From contig CALEZJ010000630.1 in assembly GCA_937927885.1 (NCBI GenBank), positions 1 to 17,781 on the forward strand: a DNA stretch of 17,781 nucleotides, read 5' to 3'. Position numbers and translations under genes: made by a program. The notes below the pieces were generated by a model that saw only the letters and a program-made list of their open reading frames with translations, did not search any database and was not told the DNA's origin. Below, piece by piece: positions 8,236-14,911 of the stretch. Source of the stretch: an uncultured Paracoccaceae bacterium (GTDB lineage: Bacteria > Pseudomonadota > Alphaproteobacteria > Rhodobacterales > Rhodobacteraceae). Position 1 is the first letter of the stretch. Each line of letters opens with the position of its first letter.

Positions 8236-9543
8236 ATGGGCCTGATGTTGTCGCTCCGTGCCGGGCTTCCGGCCGTTCTGGCGGTGTCGCTGACCCTGCC
8301 GTCACCTGCGGCGGCGCAGGCCAATACGTGCCGCTGGGCCAACGACAACGAATGCGACGAGGCCCGTTATGGAGGCACCGGCGCCTGCGAGACCGGTACA
8401 GACGCCAACGATTGCCGGGTCGAGGCCGCCGCCTGGCAACGCCTGATGGACGCGGTGCCGCAATCGGTGCGCGCGCGCCTTGGCAACGACACCTGCCGCT
8501 GGGCGCATGACCGCGAATGCGATGACGTCAATTTCGGTGGCACCGGTGCCTGCACACCCGGCACCGACGCCAACGATTGCCGTGCGCTGGCCATCGGCGG
8601 CGACGAGACCTGCCGCTGGTCACGCGACGGCGAATGCGACGAGCCGGGGATTGGCACCGGGGTCTGCACCTCGGGCACCGATACCGCCGATTGCGCGCCG
8701 GTGGCCTTCCTGCGGAATCGTACCAACACCTGCTCGACCGCCTTCAACGGCATCTGCGAGGAACCCGGCGCGGGCCGCGGTGCCTGCTCGGCCTATACCG
8801 ACACGGCCGATTGCGTCGGCCGTCAGCGTCCGCCGCAGGCGCGCGACCACTTCTTTGGCCTCGATGAACGCGTGCTGGTCGATGTGACGCAGATGCCCTG
8901 GCGAGCCGTCGGTCTGCTGACCTTCGAGGACGGGTCCTGCACCGGCATCCTGATTGCCCCACGCCTTGTCGCGACCGCGGCGCATTGCATGCTGTCCGAA
9001 GGCGGGCGCCCGTCCAAGGTCACCAGTTTTCGCGCCGGGGCCTCGGGTACTACGGACCTGGGCTCGGCCAATGTGATCGCCTCGGTGGTCGCGCCGGACT
9101 ATTCGCCCGACTCGGCCCCCCCCGGCGGCGGCAACGGCGACGACTGGGCGATCCTGACGCTGGACCGCGACCTGGGGCGCGAGGTCGGTTTCGTGCGGCC
9201 CTTCGTGCTGGCCAAGGATGAACTGGCCACCATCCGCAACGGGGAATTCCTTGTCAGCCAGGCGGGATACAGTTGGGACACCGGGCGGCACCTGTCGGGG
9301 CACATGAACTGCCGCGTGCTGAATGCCTACCGCGATGGCTCGTTCATCCACACCTGCGACACCACGCGGGGGGATTCGGGCTCGCCGATCATGACGCAGA
9401 TCAATGGCGAATGGCGTCTGATCGCGGTGGACAGCCAGTTCTTCGACCCCCAGCCCCCCTTCCCGCAGATGTCGTCGTCGCATCTGGCGGTGGACACGCG
9501 CGCCTTTGCGGCTGAACTGCGCAGGCAGGGCGCGCTGGACTAG
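8236..9543 (+). CDS. Secreted trypsin-like serine protease with four N-terminal cysteine-rich modules
   Basis: The 435-residue product has a signal peptide (MGLMLSLRAG, cleavage near AAA-Q28). Four modules follow, with cysteines at 32/40/51/60, 87/95/106/115, 126/134/144/153 and 166/174/184/193. The pattern is TC-x7-C-(D/E)(D/E)-...-G-x-C-x3-(G/Y)TD-x2-DC, rich in Asp/Glu and probably disulfide-bonded and calcium-binding. From about residue 213 comes a chymotrypsin-fold domain with the complete triad: His250 in TAAHC, Asp303 in DDWAIL, Ser381 in RGDSGSP. Cys235/Cys251 match the usual pair around the histidine, and Cys359/Cys374 a second pair. It should act outside the cytoplasm. The frame is open from 8068, but the signal peptide and a G-rich AGGAA-like run (GGGGGAA, 8224-8230) before ATG 8236 set the start. 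Substrate unknown; its upstream neighbour is the obvious candidate partner. Confidence 0.92.
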   Translation: MGLMLSLRAGLPAVLAVSLTLPSPAAAQANTCRWANDNECDEARYGGTGACETGTDANDCRVEAAAWQRLMDAVPQSVRARLGNDTCRWAHDRECDDVNFGGTGACTPGTDANDCRALAIGGDETCRWSRDGECDEPGIGTGVCTSGTDTADCAPVAFLRNRTNTCSTAFNGICEEPGAGRGACSAYTDTADCVGRQRPPQARDHFFGLDERVLVDVTQMPWRAVGLLTFEDGSCTGILIAPRLVATAAHCMLSEGGRPSKVTSFRAGASGTTDLGSANVIASVVAPDYSPDSAPPGGGNGDDWAILTLDRDLGREVGFVRPFVLAKDELATIRNGEFLVSQAGYSWDTGRHLSGHMNCRVLNAYRDGSFIHTCDTTRGDSGSPIMTQINGEWRLIAVDSQFFDPQPPFPQMSSSHLAVDTRAFAAELRRQGALD

Positions 9544-9562
9544 GCAGCCCGCACGATTGAAG

Positions 9563-9588
9563 CCGCCCGCCGGTCCCCGCGCGGGCGG
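9563..9588. terminator. Bidirectional terminator-like hairpin between convergent genes
   Basis: CCGCCCGC at 9563-9570 pairs perfectly with GCGGGCGG at 9581-9588 over a 10-nt loop. It sits 19 nt after the protease stop and 9 nt beyond the end of the convergent PhnA-like gene, so it could end transcription from both sides. It lacks a real T tract, as is common in GC-rich genomes. Confidence 0.65.
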
Positions 9589-9597
9589 TTCGGTCTG

Positions 9598-9933
9598 TCA
9601 GTCGCCGACTTTCTTCACGAACTGCGATTTCAGGCCGATCTGACCGACGCCCGGGATCTTGCAGTCGATGTCGTGATCACCCTCGACCAGCCGTATGCCG
9701 CGCACCTTGGTGCCGACCTTGATCACGCTCGACGAGCCTTTCAGCTTCAGATCCTTGATGACCGTCACCGTGTCGCCATCGCTCAGCACCACGCCGACCG
9801 AGTCGCGCACCACCGGGGTTTCTTCGGTCGCGGGTGACCATTCATGCCCGCATTCCGGGCAGGCGAGCAGGGTCTGGGCCTGATAGGTAAAGGCCGAACG
9901 ACATTCGGGGCAGGGGGGCAAGGTCTGAGTCAT
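9598..9933 (-). CDS. phnA: PhnA/YjdM-family zinc-ribbon protein
   Basis: The 111-residue product starts [13 protein letters not shown]. It has an N-terminal zinc ribbon (Cys8, Cys11, Cys25, Cys28 in CPEC...CPEC) and a C-terminal SH3-like barrel with [19 protein letters not shown] and [14 protein letters not shown], which are diagnostic of the family. E. coli YjdM (formerly PhnA) was named from its place near phosphonate genes, but it is not needed for phosphonate use and its role is unsettled. No phosphonate gene lies nearby. The frame is open upstream to 10518, but the family start and the zinc ribbon place the start at ATG 9933. It converges on the protease gene and diverges from ybjN. Confidence 0.92.
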   Translation of the reverse strand: MTQTLPPCPECRSAFTYQAQTLLACPECGHEWSPATEETPVVRDSVGVVLSDGDTVTVIKDLKLKGSSSVIKVGTKVRGIRLVEGDHDIDCKIPGVGQIGLKSQFVKKVGD

Positions 9934-10005
9934 GTCACCGCTATAGACCCGGTGCCGAGGCGAAGAAACCCCAGCCTTGCCGCCTTTGTCCACAGTTATT
10001 TTTCC

Positions 10006-10035
10006 TTTACAGGGTTCCCTGCTTGCCTCACTATA
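10006..10035 (+). promoter_or_regulatory. Possible promoter ahead of the ybjN-proC gene run
   Basis: TTTACA (10006-10011) and ACTATA (10030-10035) are spaced by 18 nt in the most AT-rich patch of the divergent gap between phnA and ybjN. The match to -35/-10 consensus is only fair. A transcript from here would have a leader of roughly 90 nt before ATG 10135. Confidence 0.3.
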
Positions 10036-10134
10036 TCTAGTAAGAACGGCAGCAAGGAACTGCCGCAGTTTGTCAGGGTCACAGCAGTTTGTGGTGCCGA
10101 CACCCATTGAGGCTAGAACAGAGAAAGCCGGGGC

Positions 10135-10635
10135 ATGCCCTTGTCCGAGGATCTTTTGAGCGACGAGATCCATCCGATCGACATCGTCGAAACGCTGGCC
10201 CAGCACCATGCTTGGGAATTCGATCGCGTAGGTGACGACCAGATCGCCATGGCGGTCGAAGGCCAGTGGCGCAGCTATTCGCTGACCCTCGCATGGTCGG
10301 GGCGGGATGAAACGCTGCGGCTGATCTGCACCTTCGAGATGGAGCCACCCGAGGCGCGGATGGCCGAGCTTTACGAAGTTCTCAATCTTGCCAATGACAT
10401 GATGTGGTCGGGCGGGTTCACCTATTGGCGGCCGCAGTCGCTGATGGTCTGGCGCTACGGCCTTTTGCTCAGCGGCAAGCAGATGGCCGCGCCCGAGCAG
10501 ATCGACCAGATGATCCATGCCGCCGTTGGTGCCTGTGAGCGGTTCTATCCCGCGTTCCAGTTGGTTGCCTGGGCCGACCGCGCGCCCGAGGATGCGCTGA
10601 AACTGGCGATCAACCAGGCCTACGGACGCGCCTGA
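10135..10635 (+). CDS. YbjN-domain protein
   Basis: The 166-residue product matches the YbjN family as found in alphaproteobacteria: an N-terminal [19 protein letters not shown] segment, a central beta-sheet region with [15 protein letters not shown], the motif [16 protein letters not shown] near residues 80-95, and a C-terminal helical part ending in [10 protein letters not shown]. coli YbjN has been linked to motility, biofilm and stress phenotypes, but the molecular job is unknown; the fold resembles type III secretion chaperone-like proteins. It is soluble with no signal peptide. The ribosome site before ATG is weak. It lies 55 nt before proC on the same strand, probably in one operon. 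Confidence 0.88.
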   Translation: MPLSEDLLSDEIHPIDIVETLAQHHAWEFDRVGDDQIAMAVEGQWRSYSLTLAWSGRDETLRLICTFEMEPPEARMAELYEVLNLANDMMWSGGFTYWRPQSLMVWRYGLLLSGKQMAAPEQIDQMIHAAVGACERFYPAFQLVAWADRAPEDALKLAINQAYGRA

Positions 10636-10690
10636 CCCCCTTTCCCCCGCGCGCCCGCGCCGCTAGGCTGGCCCGAAAACGGGGGGACTG

Positions 10691-11503
10691 ATGAACCGTC
10701 ACGATCTGGAAATGCGCGGCCTGGTGATCCTGGGCTGCGGCAAGATGGGCTCGGCGCTGCTGGAGGGTTGGCTGGCCTCGGGGCTGCCGCCTGCGTCGGT
10801 GCATGTGATCGAGCCGAACCCCTCGGACTGGCTGCGCGCGACGGGTGTGGCCCTGAACCAGCCCCTGCCCGCCGCCCCGGCGATGGCGCTGCTGGCGGTC
10901 AAGCCGCAGATGATGGGCGCGGCACTCCCCGCGTTGCAGGCTCTCGGGGGCGGGTCGACGGTGTTCCTGTCCATCGCCGCCGGCACCTCGATGGCAACGA
11001 TCGAGGCGACCCTGGGCGCAGGCACCCCGGTGATCCGGGCCATGCCCAACACACCCGCCGCCGTGGGCCGGGGCATCACCGCGCTGATCGCCAACCCGCG
11101 GGTGCCCGCCGCGGCGCTTTCCCTGGCGTCGGACCTGATGGGGGCCGTCGGCCAGACCGTGTTGCTGGACAGCGAAAGCCAGATGGACGCCGTCACTGCC
11201 GTCTCGGGCTCGGGGCCGGCCTATGTGTTCCACCTGATCGAGACCCTTGCCGCCGCCGGTGTCGCGCAGGGCCTGCCCGAAGGCGTTGCGATGCAGCTTG
11301 CGCGCGCCACCATCACCGGGGCGGGGGAACTGGCATACCGCTCGCCTGAAAGCGCCGCGCAACTGCGTGTCAACGTTACCTCGCCGGGCGGAACAACCGC
11401 CGCTGCACTCAGGGTGCTGATGGACGAAGCAACCGGCTTTCCCGCCCTCCTGACCCGCGCCGTCAAGGCCGCCGCTGATCGTTCCCGCGAGCTTGGACAA
11501 TGA
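10691..11503 (+). CDS. proC: Pyrroline-5-carboxylate reductase
   Basis: ProC reduces 1-pyrroline-5-carboxylate to proline with NAD(P)H, the last step of proline synthesis. The 270-residue product has the Rossmann motif GCGKMG at 15-20, AVKPQ at 69-73, MPNTP at 118-122, SGSGPAY at 172-178 and VTSPGGTT at 229-236, all family signatures in the right order, and full normal length. A G-rich run at 10681-10686 before ATG 10691 serves as ribosome site. It overlaps the next gene by 4 nt (ATGA at 11500-11503), so the two are translationally coupled. Confidence 0.97.
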   Translation: MNRHDLEMRGLVILGCGKMGSALLEGWLASGLPPASVHVIEPNPSDWLRATGVALNQPLPAAPAMALLAVKPQMMGAALPALQALGGGSTVFLSIAAGTSMATIEATLGAGTPVIRAMPNTPAAVGRGITALIANPRVPAAALSLASDLMGAVGQTVLLDSESQMDAVTAVSGSGPAYVFHLIETLAAAGVAQGLPEGVAMQLARATITGAGELAYRSPESAAQLRVNVTSPGGTTAAALRVLMDEATGFPALLTRAVKAAADRSRELGQ

Positions 11504-11832
11504 TTTCCTTTGACGATTTCGAAAAGGTCGATATCCGCGTCGGAACCGTGCTGACCTGCGAACCCTTCCCCGAGGCACGCAAGCCTGCGTGGAAGCTCAG
11601 CGTTGATTTCGGCCCCGAGATCGGGGTGAAACGCTCGTCGGCGCAGATCACCGTGCACTATGGCCCGCAGGACCTGATCGGCCGTCAGGTGCTGGGCGTG
11701 GTCAATTTCCCGCCCCGGCAGATCGGCCCGATGCGCTCCGAGGTGCTGGTGCTGGGGCTATATGACGGCAAGGGCGCGGTGGTGGTGATCGGCCCCGAAC
11801 GCCCCGTGCCCAATGGCGAAAGGCTTTGCTGA
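11500..11832 (+). CDS. csaA: CsaA-like tRNA-binding OB-fold protein
   Basis: The 110-residue product is a stand-alone EMAPII/Arc1p-type OB-fold domain. It shows VDIRVGTVL near 10-18, PEARKPAWKL near 24-33, DFGPEIGVKRSSAQIT near 36-51, VVNFPPRQIGPMRSEVLVLG near 67-86 and a C-terminal VPNGERL, all CsaA hallmarks. B. subtilis CsaA is a dimeric protein with chaperone and tRNA-binding activity; whether it aids export or tRNA handling here is unknown. Its start overlaps the proC stop as ATGA, and its own stop shares one base with the next ATG (TGATG). MetG in this window lacks such an appended domain, but a functional link is only a guess. Confidence 0.93.
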   Translation: MISFDDFEKVDIRVGTVLTCEPFPEARKPAWKLSVDFGPEIGVKRSSAQITVHYGPQDLIGRQVLGVVNFPPRQIGPMRSEVLVLGLYDGKGAVVVIGPERPVPNGERLC

Positions 11833-12779
11833 TGAAGCTCTTCATCAGCCGTCCGCTGCCCGATGCGGTGATCGAAGCCGCCCGCGCTGCCTTTGACGTG
11901 ACTCTGCGCGGCTCGAACGCGCCCCTGGGCGTGGCAGAAATGACCGAGGCCCTCGCCACTCATGACATTCTGATCCCCACACTGGGCGACCGCTTTCAGG
12001 CGCCGGTCTTTGCCGCCGTGCCGCAGCCGCGCGCGCGGCTGCTGGCCAATTTCGGCGTGGGATACAATCATATCGACACCGCCGCAGCGCGGGCTGTCGG
12101 GATCGCCGTGACCAACACACCCGGCGCCGTGACGGATGCCACGGCCGATATCGCCCTGACCCTGATGCTGATGAGCGCACGCCGAGCCGCCGAGGGCGAG
12201 CGCCTGGTGCGGTCCGGGCAATGGGAAGGCTGGCACCCCACGCAGATGCTGGGCTTGCACATCAGCGGCAAGACACTGGGCATCGTCGGCATGGGCCGCA
12301 TCGGTCAGGCGATTGCCCGGCGCGCGCAACATGGCTTTGGCATGCGCATCCTTTACCACAGCCGCACGCCGCGCGATCTGCCGGATGCCACGGCGATGCC
12401 CAGCCTGCATGCCCTGATGGCGGCGGCGGATGTGGTGGTGATCTCGGTCCCCGCCACCCCCCAGACCCATCACTTGATCGGCGCCGCCGAACTGGCCCAG
12501 ATGCAGCCGCACGCGCATCTCATCAACATCGCGCGCGGCGATATCGTCGACGAGGCGGCGCTGATCGACGCGCTTCAGGCGCGCCGGATTGGCGGCGCGG
12601 GTCTCGATGTCTATGAATTCGAACCAGTTGTGCCGCAGGCCCTGCGCGCCCTCGACAACGTCACCCTGCTGCCGCATCTGGGGACTGCCGCCCTCGAGGT
12701 GCGCACGCAGATGGGCTTCATGGCGCTCGACAATGCCTTGGCTTTCAAGTCCGGAAAGACCCTTCCCAATGCCGTCTGA
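11832..12779 (+). CDS. D-2-hydroxyacid dehydrogenase (glyoxylate/hydroxypyruvate reductase type)
   Basis: The 315-residue product is a D-isomer-specific 2-hydroxyacid dehydrogenase, which reduces a 2-keto acid such as glyoxylate or hydroxypyruvate with NAD(P)H. The catalytic trio is Arg235 (NIARGDIVDE), Glu264 (DVYEFEP) and His282 (LLPHLGTA); their spacings of 29 and 18 match Hyphomicrobium glycerate dehydrogenase. The nucleotide loop is VGMGRIGQA (152-160), with NFGVGYNHID upstream. His-Ser-Arg after the second Rossmann strand (YHSRTP, 175-180) suggests NADPH use, an inference. TTG at 11826 is a possible earlier start, but ATG 11832 overlaps the csaA stop and has GAAAGG at 11818-11823. The exact substrate is uncertain. 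Confidence 0.93.
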   Translation: MKLFISRPLPDAVIEAARAAFDVTLRGSNAPLGVAEMTEALATHDILIPTLGDRFQAPVFAAVPQPRARLLANFGVGYNHIDTAAARAVGIAVTNTPGAVTDATADIALTLMLMSARRAAEGERLVRSGQWEGWHPTQMLGLHISGKTLGIVGMGRIGQAIARRAQHGFGMRILYHSRTPRDLPDATAMPSLHALMAAADVVVISVPATPQTHHLIGAAELAQMQPHAHLINIARGDIVDEAALIDALQARRIGGAGLDVYEFEPVVPQALRALDNVTLLPHLGTAALEVRTQMGFMALDNALAFKSGKTLPNAV

Positions 12780-13179
12780 CCGCCGCCCCCTGCGCGACCT
12801 CGCGCTTGCCCTGCTGAACGCCACCCTCATGCTGGGTGTCGCGGTGCTGATCCTGATCGTCGTGCTGGTCGTGCAACTGCGCGGCCTGGCCAATGACCTG
12901 CAATCCGCAACGCAGCACCGGATCGACACCCTACAACCACAGATCGAGGCCGCCCGTGCCGAGGCGCGTGCCGCGCTTGAGGCCTTCCAGGCCGCGCACC
13001 CCGTCGCGCCCGGCGCCATCTCCCCGTCACCGTCGCCGCAACTGACCGAGTTGCGCGCGCTGGTGGAGCGGCTCGAATCGCTGCCCCCCGTCATCGAGAC
13101 CGAGGCCCCCATGTTGCGCCAACTCGCGCTTGCCATCATCGCGACCGCTGCGCGAAACCTGCTGACACCTGTTCCCTGA
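12769..13179 (+). CDS. Small membrane protein with one N-terminal helix and a coiled coil
   Basis: The 136-residue product (start MPSDRRPLRD) has one long hydrophobic helix near residues 10-35, then a charged, heptad-like stretch (DLQSATQHRIDTL to EARAALEAF, about 40-75), a proline-rich break (HPVAPGAISPSPSP) and a second helical part. I do not recognise the family. The topology suggests an inner-membrane anchor with a coiled-coil arm. The ATG lies inside the last codons of the dehydrogenase gene (11-nt overlap) with GGAAAG at 12752-12757, which supports coupled translation as the last gene of the ybjN-proC run. The frame upstream of 12769 is only the dehydrogenase read in another frame. Confidence 0.7.
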   Translation: MPSDRRPLRDLALALLNATLMLGVAVLILIVVLVVQLRGLANDLQSATQHRIDTLQPQIEAARAEARAALEAFQAAHPVAPGAISPSPSPQLTELRALVERLESLPPVIETEAPMLRQLALAIIATAARNLLTPVP

Positions 13180-13235
13180 CCCGTTCATCCTGCCACAAAG
13201 ACTCATCTTGACCCGGCCTGCGACAGGCGGTCCGC

Positions 13236-13263
13236 TGGACGTGGGGCGCCAAGCCGCTATGCT
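13236..13263 (+). promoter_or_regulatory. Possible promoter of the two-helix membrane protein gene
   Basis: TGGACG (13236-13241) and TATGCT (13258-13263) are separated by 16 nt, just before the gene starting at 13281. The leader would be very short, around 10 nt, which weakens the call. Confidence 0.25.
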
Positions 13264-13280
13264 GGGGCGCAGAGGTGTCC

Positions 13281-13622
13281 ATGTCCGCAATTCTCCCCGA
13301 TCCCCAGGATCCTGATCGCCTGCCGCGTCTCGTACGGCTCTATCTGCGCCAGATTGCGCTGGGGTTTGCCCTTTCGGCCGTGTTCGTCGGCCTGCTTCTG
13401 GGCTTTGACGTTGCCAACTTGCGCAGCCTGATCCTGGCCACCAAAGGCGGCTGGCTGGCGGCCTTCCTGCTGTTCTTCTTCAACGGGCTCGTCTTTGCAG
13501 GAGTGCAATTCGCCATCAGCATCATGCGCATGGCCGACCCGGACGACAAAGGTCCGAAGGGCGGCCACGGTGCGCGGGTGACGACAGGCCGACTGGCGAC
13601 CGTCCGTATCGATGCAAGGTAA
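13281..13622 (+). CDS. Small membrane protein with two predicted helices
   Basis: The 113-residue product has two hydrophobic helices, near residues 26-42 (IALGFALSAVFVGLLLG) and 56-80 (GGWLAAFLLFFFNGLVFAGVQ), then a polar, charged C-terminal tail with DPDDKGPKGGHG. I know no function for it. AGAGG at 13271-13275, five bases before ATG 13281, decides for this start over GTG 13275. It is separated by about 100 nt from the preceding run and followed by a 237-nt gap. Confidence 0.72.
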   Translation: MSAILPDPQDPDRLPRLVRLYLRQIALGFALSAVFVGLLLGFDVANLRSLILATKGGWLAAFLLFFFNGLVFAGVQFAISIMRMADPDDKGPKGGHGARVTTGRLATVRIDAR

Positions 13623-13859
13623 GGGTGGCGGGCCCGCAGCGACCGTTTCGGGCGTGATTTCCCGAGAGCCTGACTGAACAGGTGGGCGCCAGATACCGAG
13701 GCCAGAACCCCGGCAGAGCCAGCCCCCTCGGAAATGCTTATCGGCCACTGGAAAAGAGCCGTCCACGCGAAGAGCAGCACCCGCCACCTGCCAATCTAGG
13801 GGTGCGCTCCGCCCGCTGCAAGGGCTGGACAGTGCTTGTTCTTGGTTTATTCTGGGTGA
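13623..13859. other. 237-nt gap ahead of mmcB without a recognised gene
   Basis: I see no credible protein or tRNA here. It holds a 10-bp palindrome GCGGGCCCGC (13628-13637) just after the membrane-gene stop, and a weak hairpin TCGGG (13648-13652) with CCCGA (13661-13665). The open frame that crosses it from 13682 runs into mmcB out of phase and looks like background. The last bases before mmcB carry the LexA-like site listed separately. Confidence 0.5.
13838..13852 (+). promoter_or_regulatory. LexA (SOS) box-like site just upstream of mmcB
   Basis: GTTC (13838-13841), seven bases, then ATTC (13849-13852). The alphaproteobacterial LexA box is GTTC-N7-GTTC, so there is one mismatch. It ends 7 nt before the mmcB start. 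MmcB of Caulobacter is described as SOS-regulated, which makes the match more credible than by chance. Confidence 0.45.
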
Positions 13860-14294
13860 ATGCGCGACGAATCCCTGCTACCCGGCCAAAGACTGCAGCG
13901 CGGCGTGGCGCGCCTTCTGCGCAGCCACGACTTTGCCACCCTTGACGAGGTGACGCCAGAACCCGGTTTGCGCGTCGATGTCATGGCGCTGGGGCCGCGC
14001 GGCGAGATCTGGGTGGTCGAATGCAAGTCCAGTCGCGCCGATTTCACCTCGGACCGCAAATGGCAGGGTTATATGGGCTGGTGCGACCGGTTCTTCTGGG
14101 CCGTTCCCGCTGATTTCCCGCAAGAGATCCTGCCCGAGGGGGCCGGACTGATTCTGGCCGACGACTGGTTCGGGGAAATCGTTGCCATGGCGCCCGAAAA
14201 CCCGCTGGCGGGCGCGCGGCGCAAGGCATTGACGCTGAAATTTGCCCGGATGGCGGCGCTGCGCCATCAGGCTTTGCGCGATCCCAGGCCCTGA
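13860..14294 (+). CDS. mmcB: MmcB-family DNA repair protein (PD-(D/E)xK fold)
   Basis: The 144-residue product matches the MmcB family, named from Caulobacter, where loss gives mitomycin C sensitivity. The nuclease-fold core is Asp40 (GLRVDVMAL) and Glu54-Cys-Lys56 (WVVECKSS), the PD-(D/E)xK pattern, followed by SDRKWQGYMGWCDRFFWAV, which is strongly conserved in the family. It probably acts on damaged DNA in the cytoplasm; the exact substrate is not known. ATG 13860 gives the natural N-terminus. A LexA-like box lies immediately upstream. A perfect hairpin ends the gene, separating it from the convergent cytochrome gene. Confidence 0.9.
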   Translation: MRDESLLPGQRLQRGVARLLRSHDFATLDEVTPEPGLRVDVMALGPRGEIWVVECKSSRADFTSDRKWQGYMGWCDRFFWAVPADFPQEILPEGAGLILADDWFGEIVAMAPENPLAGARRKALTLKFARMAALRHQALRDPRP

Positions 14295-14302
14295 AACGAC
14301 TG

Positions 14303-14326
14303 CGCCCCGCCGTCATTGGCGGGGCG
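14303..14326. terminator. Bidirectional terminator-like hairpin between mmcB and cytochrome gene
   Basis: CGCCCCGCC at 14303-14311 pairs perfectly with GGCGGGGCG at 14318-14326 over a 6-nt loop. It lies 8 nt after the mmcB stop and 23 nt beyond the end of the convergent cytochrome gene. No T tract follows on either strand. Confidence 0.7.
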
Positions 14327-14349
14327 ACAGGGACGTCCGCAGGCCGTGC

Positions 14350-14769
14350 TTATTGCGATACGCTTTCCAGATAGGCCCACATGTCGGCTGCGCCGTTGGC
14401 CATGCGAAAGCTCATTGCCGAACGCGCGCTGTCACCGCCGCCATGGGCGCGGACCCAGGCCGTCGGGTCGGCCATGTACTCGACGAACAGCGCTTCGGTC
14501 CAGGTCAGGCCGGTGGCATTGATCGCCTGCATGGCGGGGCTATAGCGGAACCCGTCGACCGAACCCACCACACGGCCGGGCAGGCCATAAAGGTTCGGAC
14601 CGGTGCGTCCGCCGCGCTGGATCGTGGTGTCGCCGTTGGCGATGGAATGGCAACTGCGGCAGCTTCCCCACAGGCCTTCGCCCGCGGCTGAGTCACCGGC
14701 GAGGGCGGCGGGGGCAAAGCTGACCATCGAGGTCATTGCCAGGGCCGACAGGGACAGGGCTTTCTTCAT
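14350..14769 (-). CDS. Cytochrome c2-like periplasmic electron carrier
   Basis: The 139-residue product has a signal peptide (MKKALSLSAL, cleavage near ALA-G25) and one heme c site, Cys37-R-S-Cys40-His41. The context RTGPNLYGLPGR (55-66), then AINATGLTW and FVEYMADPTAWV, is the class I cytochrome c2 layout, and Met119 (SARSAMSF) is the likely sixth heme ligand. Such proteins carry electrons in the periplasm from the bc1 complex to oxidases or a reaction centre. The frame is open upstream to 14874, but the MKK signal peptide starts at ATG 14769. No cytochrome assembly or oxidase gene is nearby, so its partner is unknown. The next upstream gene on this strand is an ABC permease, 142 nt away. 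Confidence 0.92.
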   Translation of the reverse strand: MKKALSLSALAMTSMVSFAPAALAGDSAAGEGLWGSCRSCHSIANGDTTIQRGGRTGPNLYGLPGRVVGSVDGFRYSPAMQAINATGLTWTEALFVEYMADPTAWVRAHGGGDSARSAMSFRMANGAADMWAYLESVSQ

Positions 14770-14911
14770 CACGGCTTTCTTGCTCCAGACTGTGAGGGCG
14801 TGACCGAGGCCTCGCCCATGAGTGGCTTGCGGTCTTATATGCCATCGCCGCGGGGCGGGGTCTAGGGAATGCAACAGAATGTCACAGCAAGGTGCAAAGA
14901 CGTGAGCGCGA

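Noticed and set aside
6864..8348. 494-codon open frame on the minus strand
   Set aside because: It is antisense to the PPC-like gene and crosses into the protease gene; no start signal or domain supports it.
11685..13139. 484-codon open frame on the minus strand
   Set aside because: It spans three plus-strand genes, two with full catalytic motifs, and has a His/Arg/Gln-rich composition typical of antisense frames.
13682..13945. Plus-strand open frame of 87 codons ahead of mmcB
   Set aside because: It overlaps the mmcB start in another frame, has no ribosome site and no recognisable sequence.
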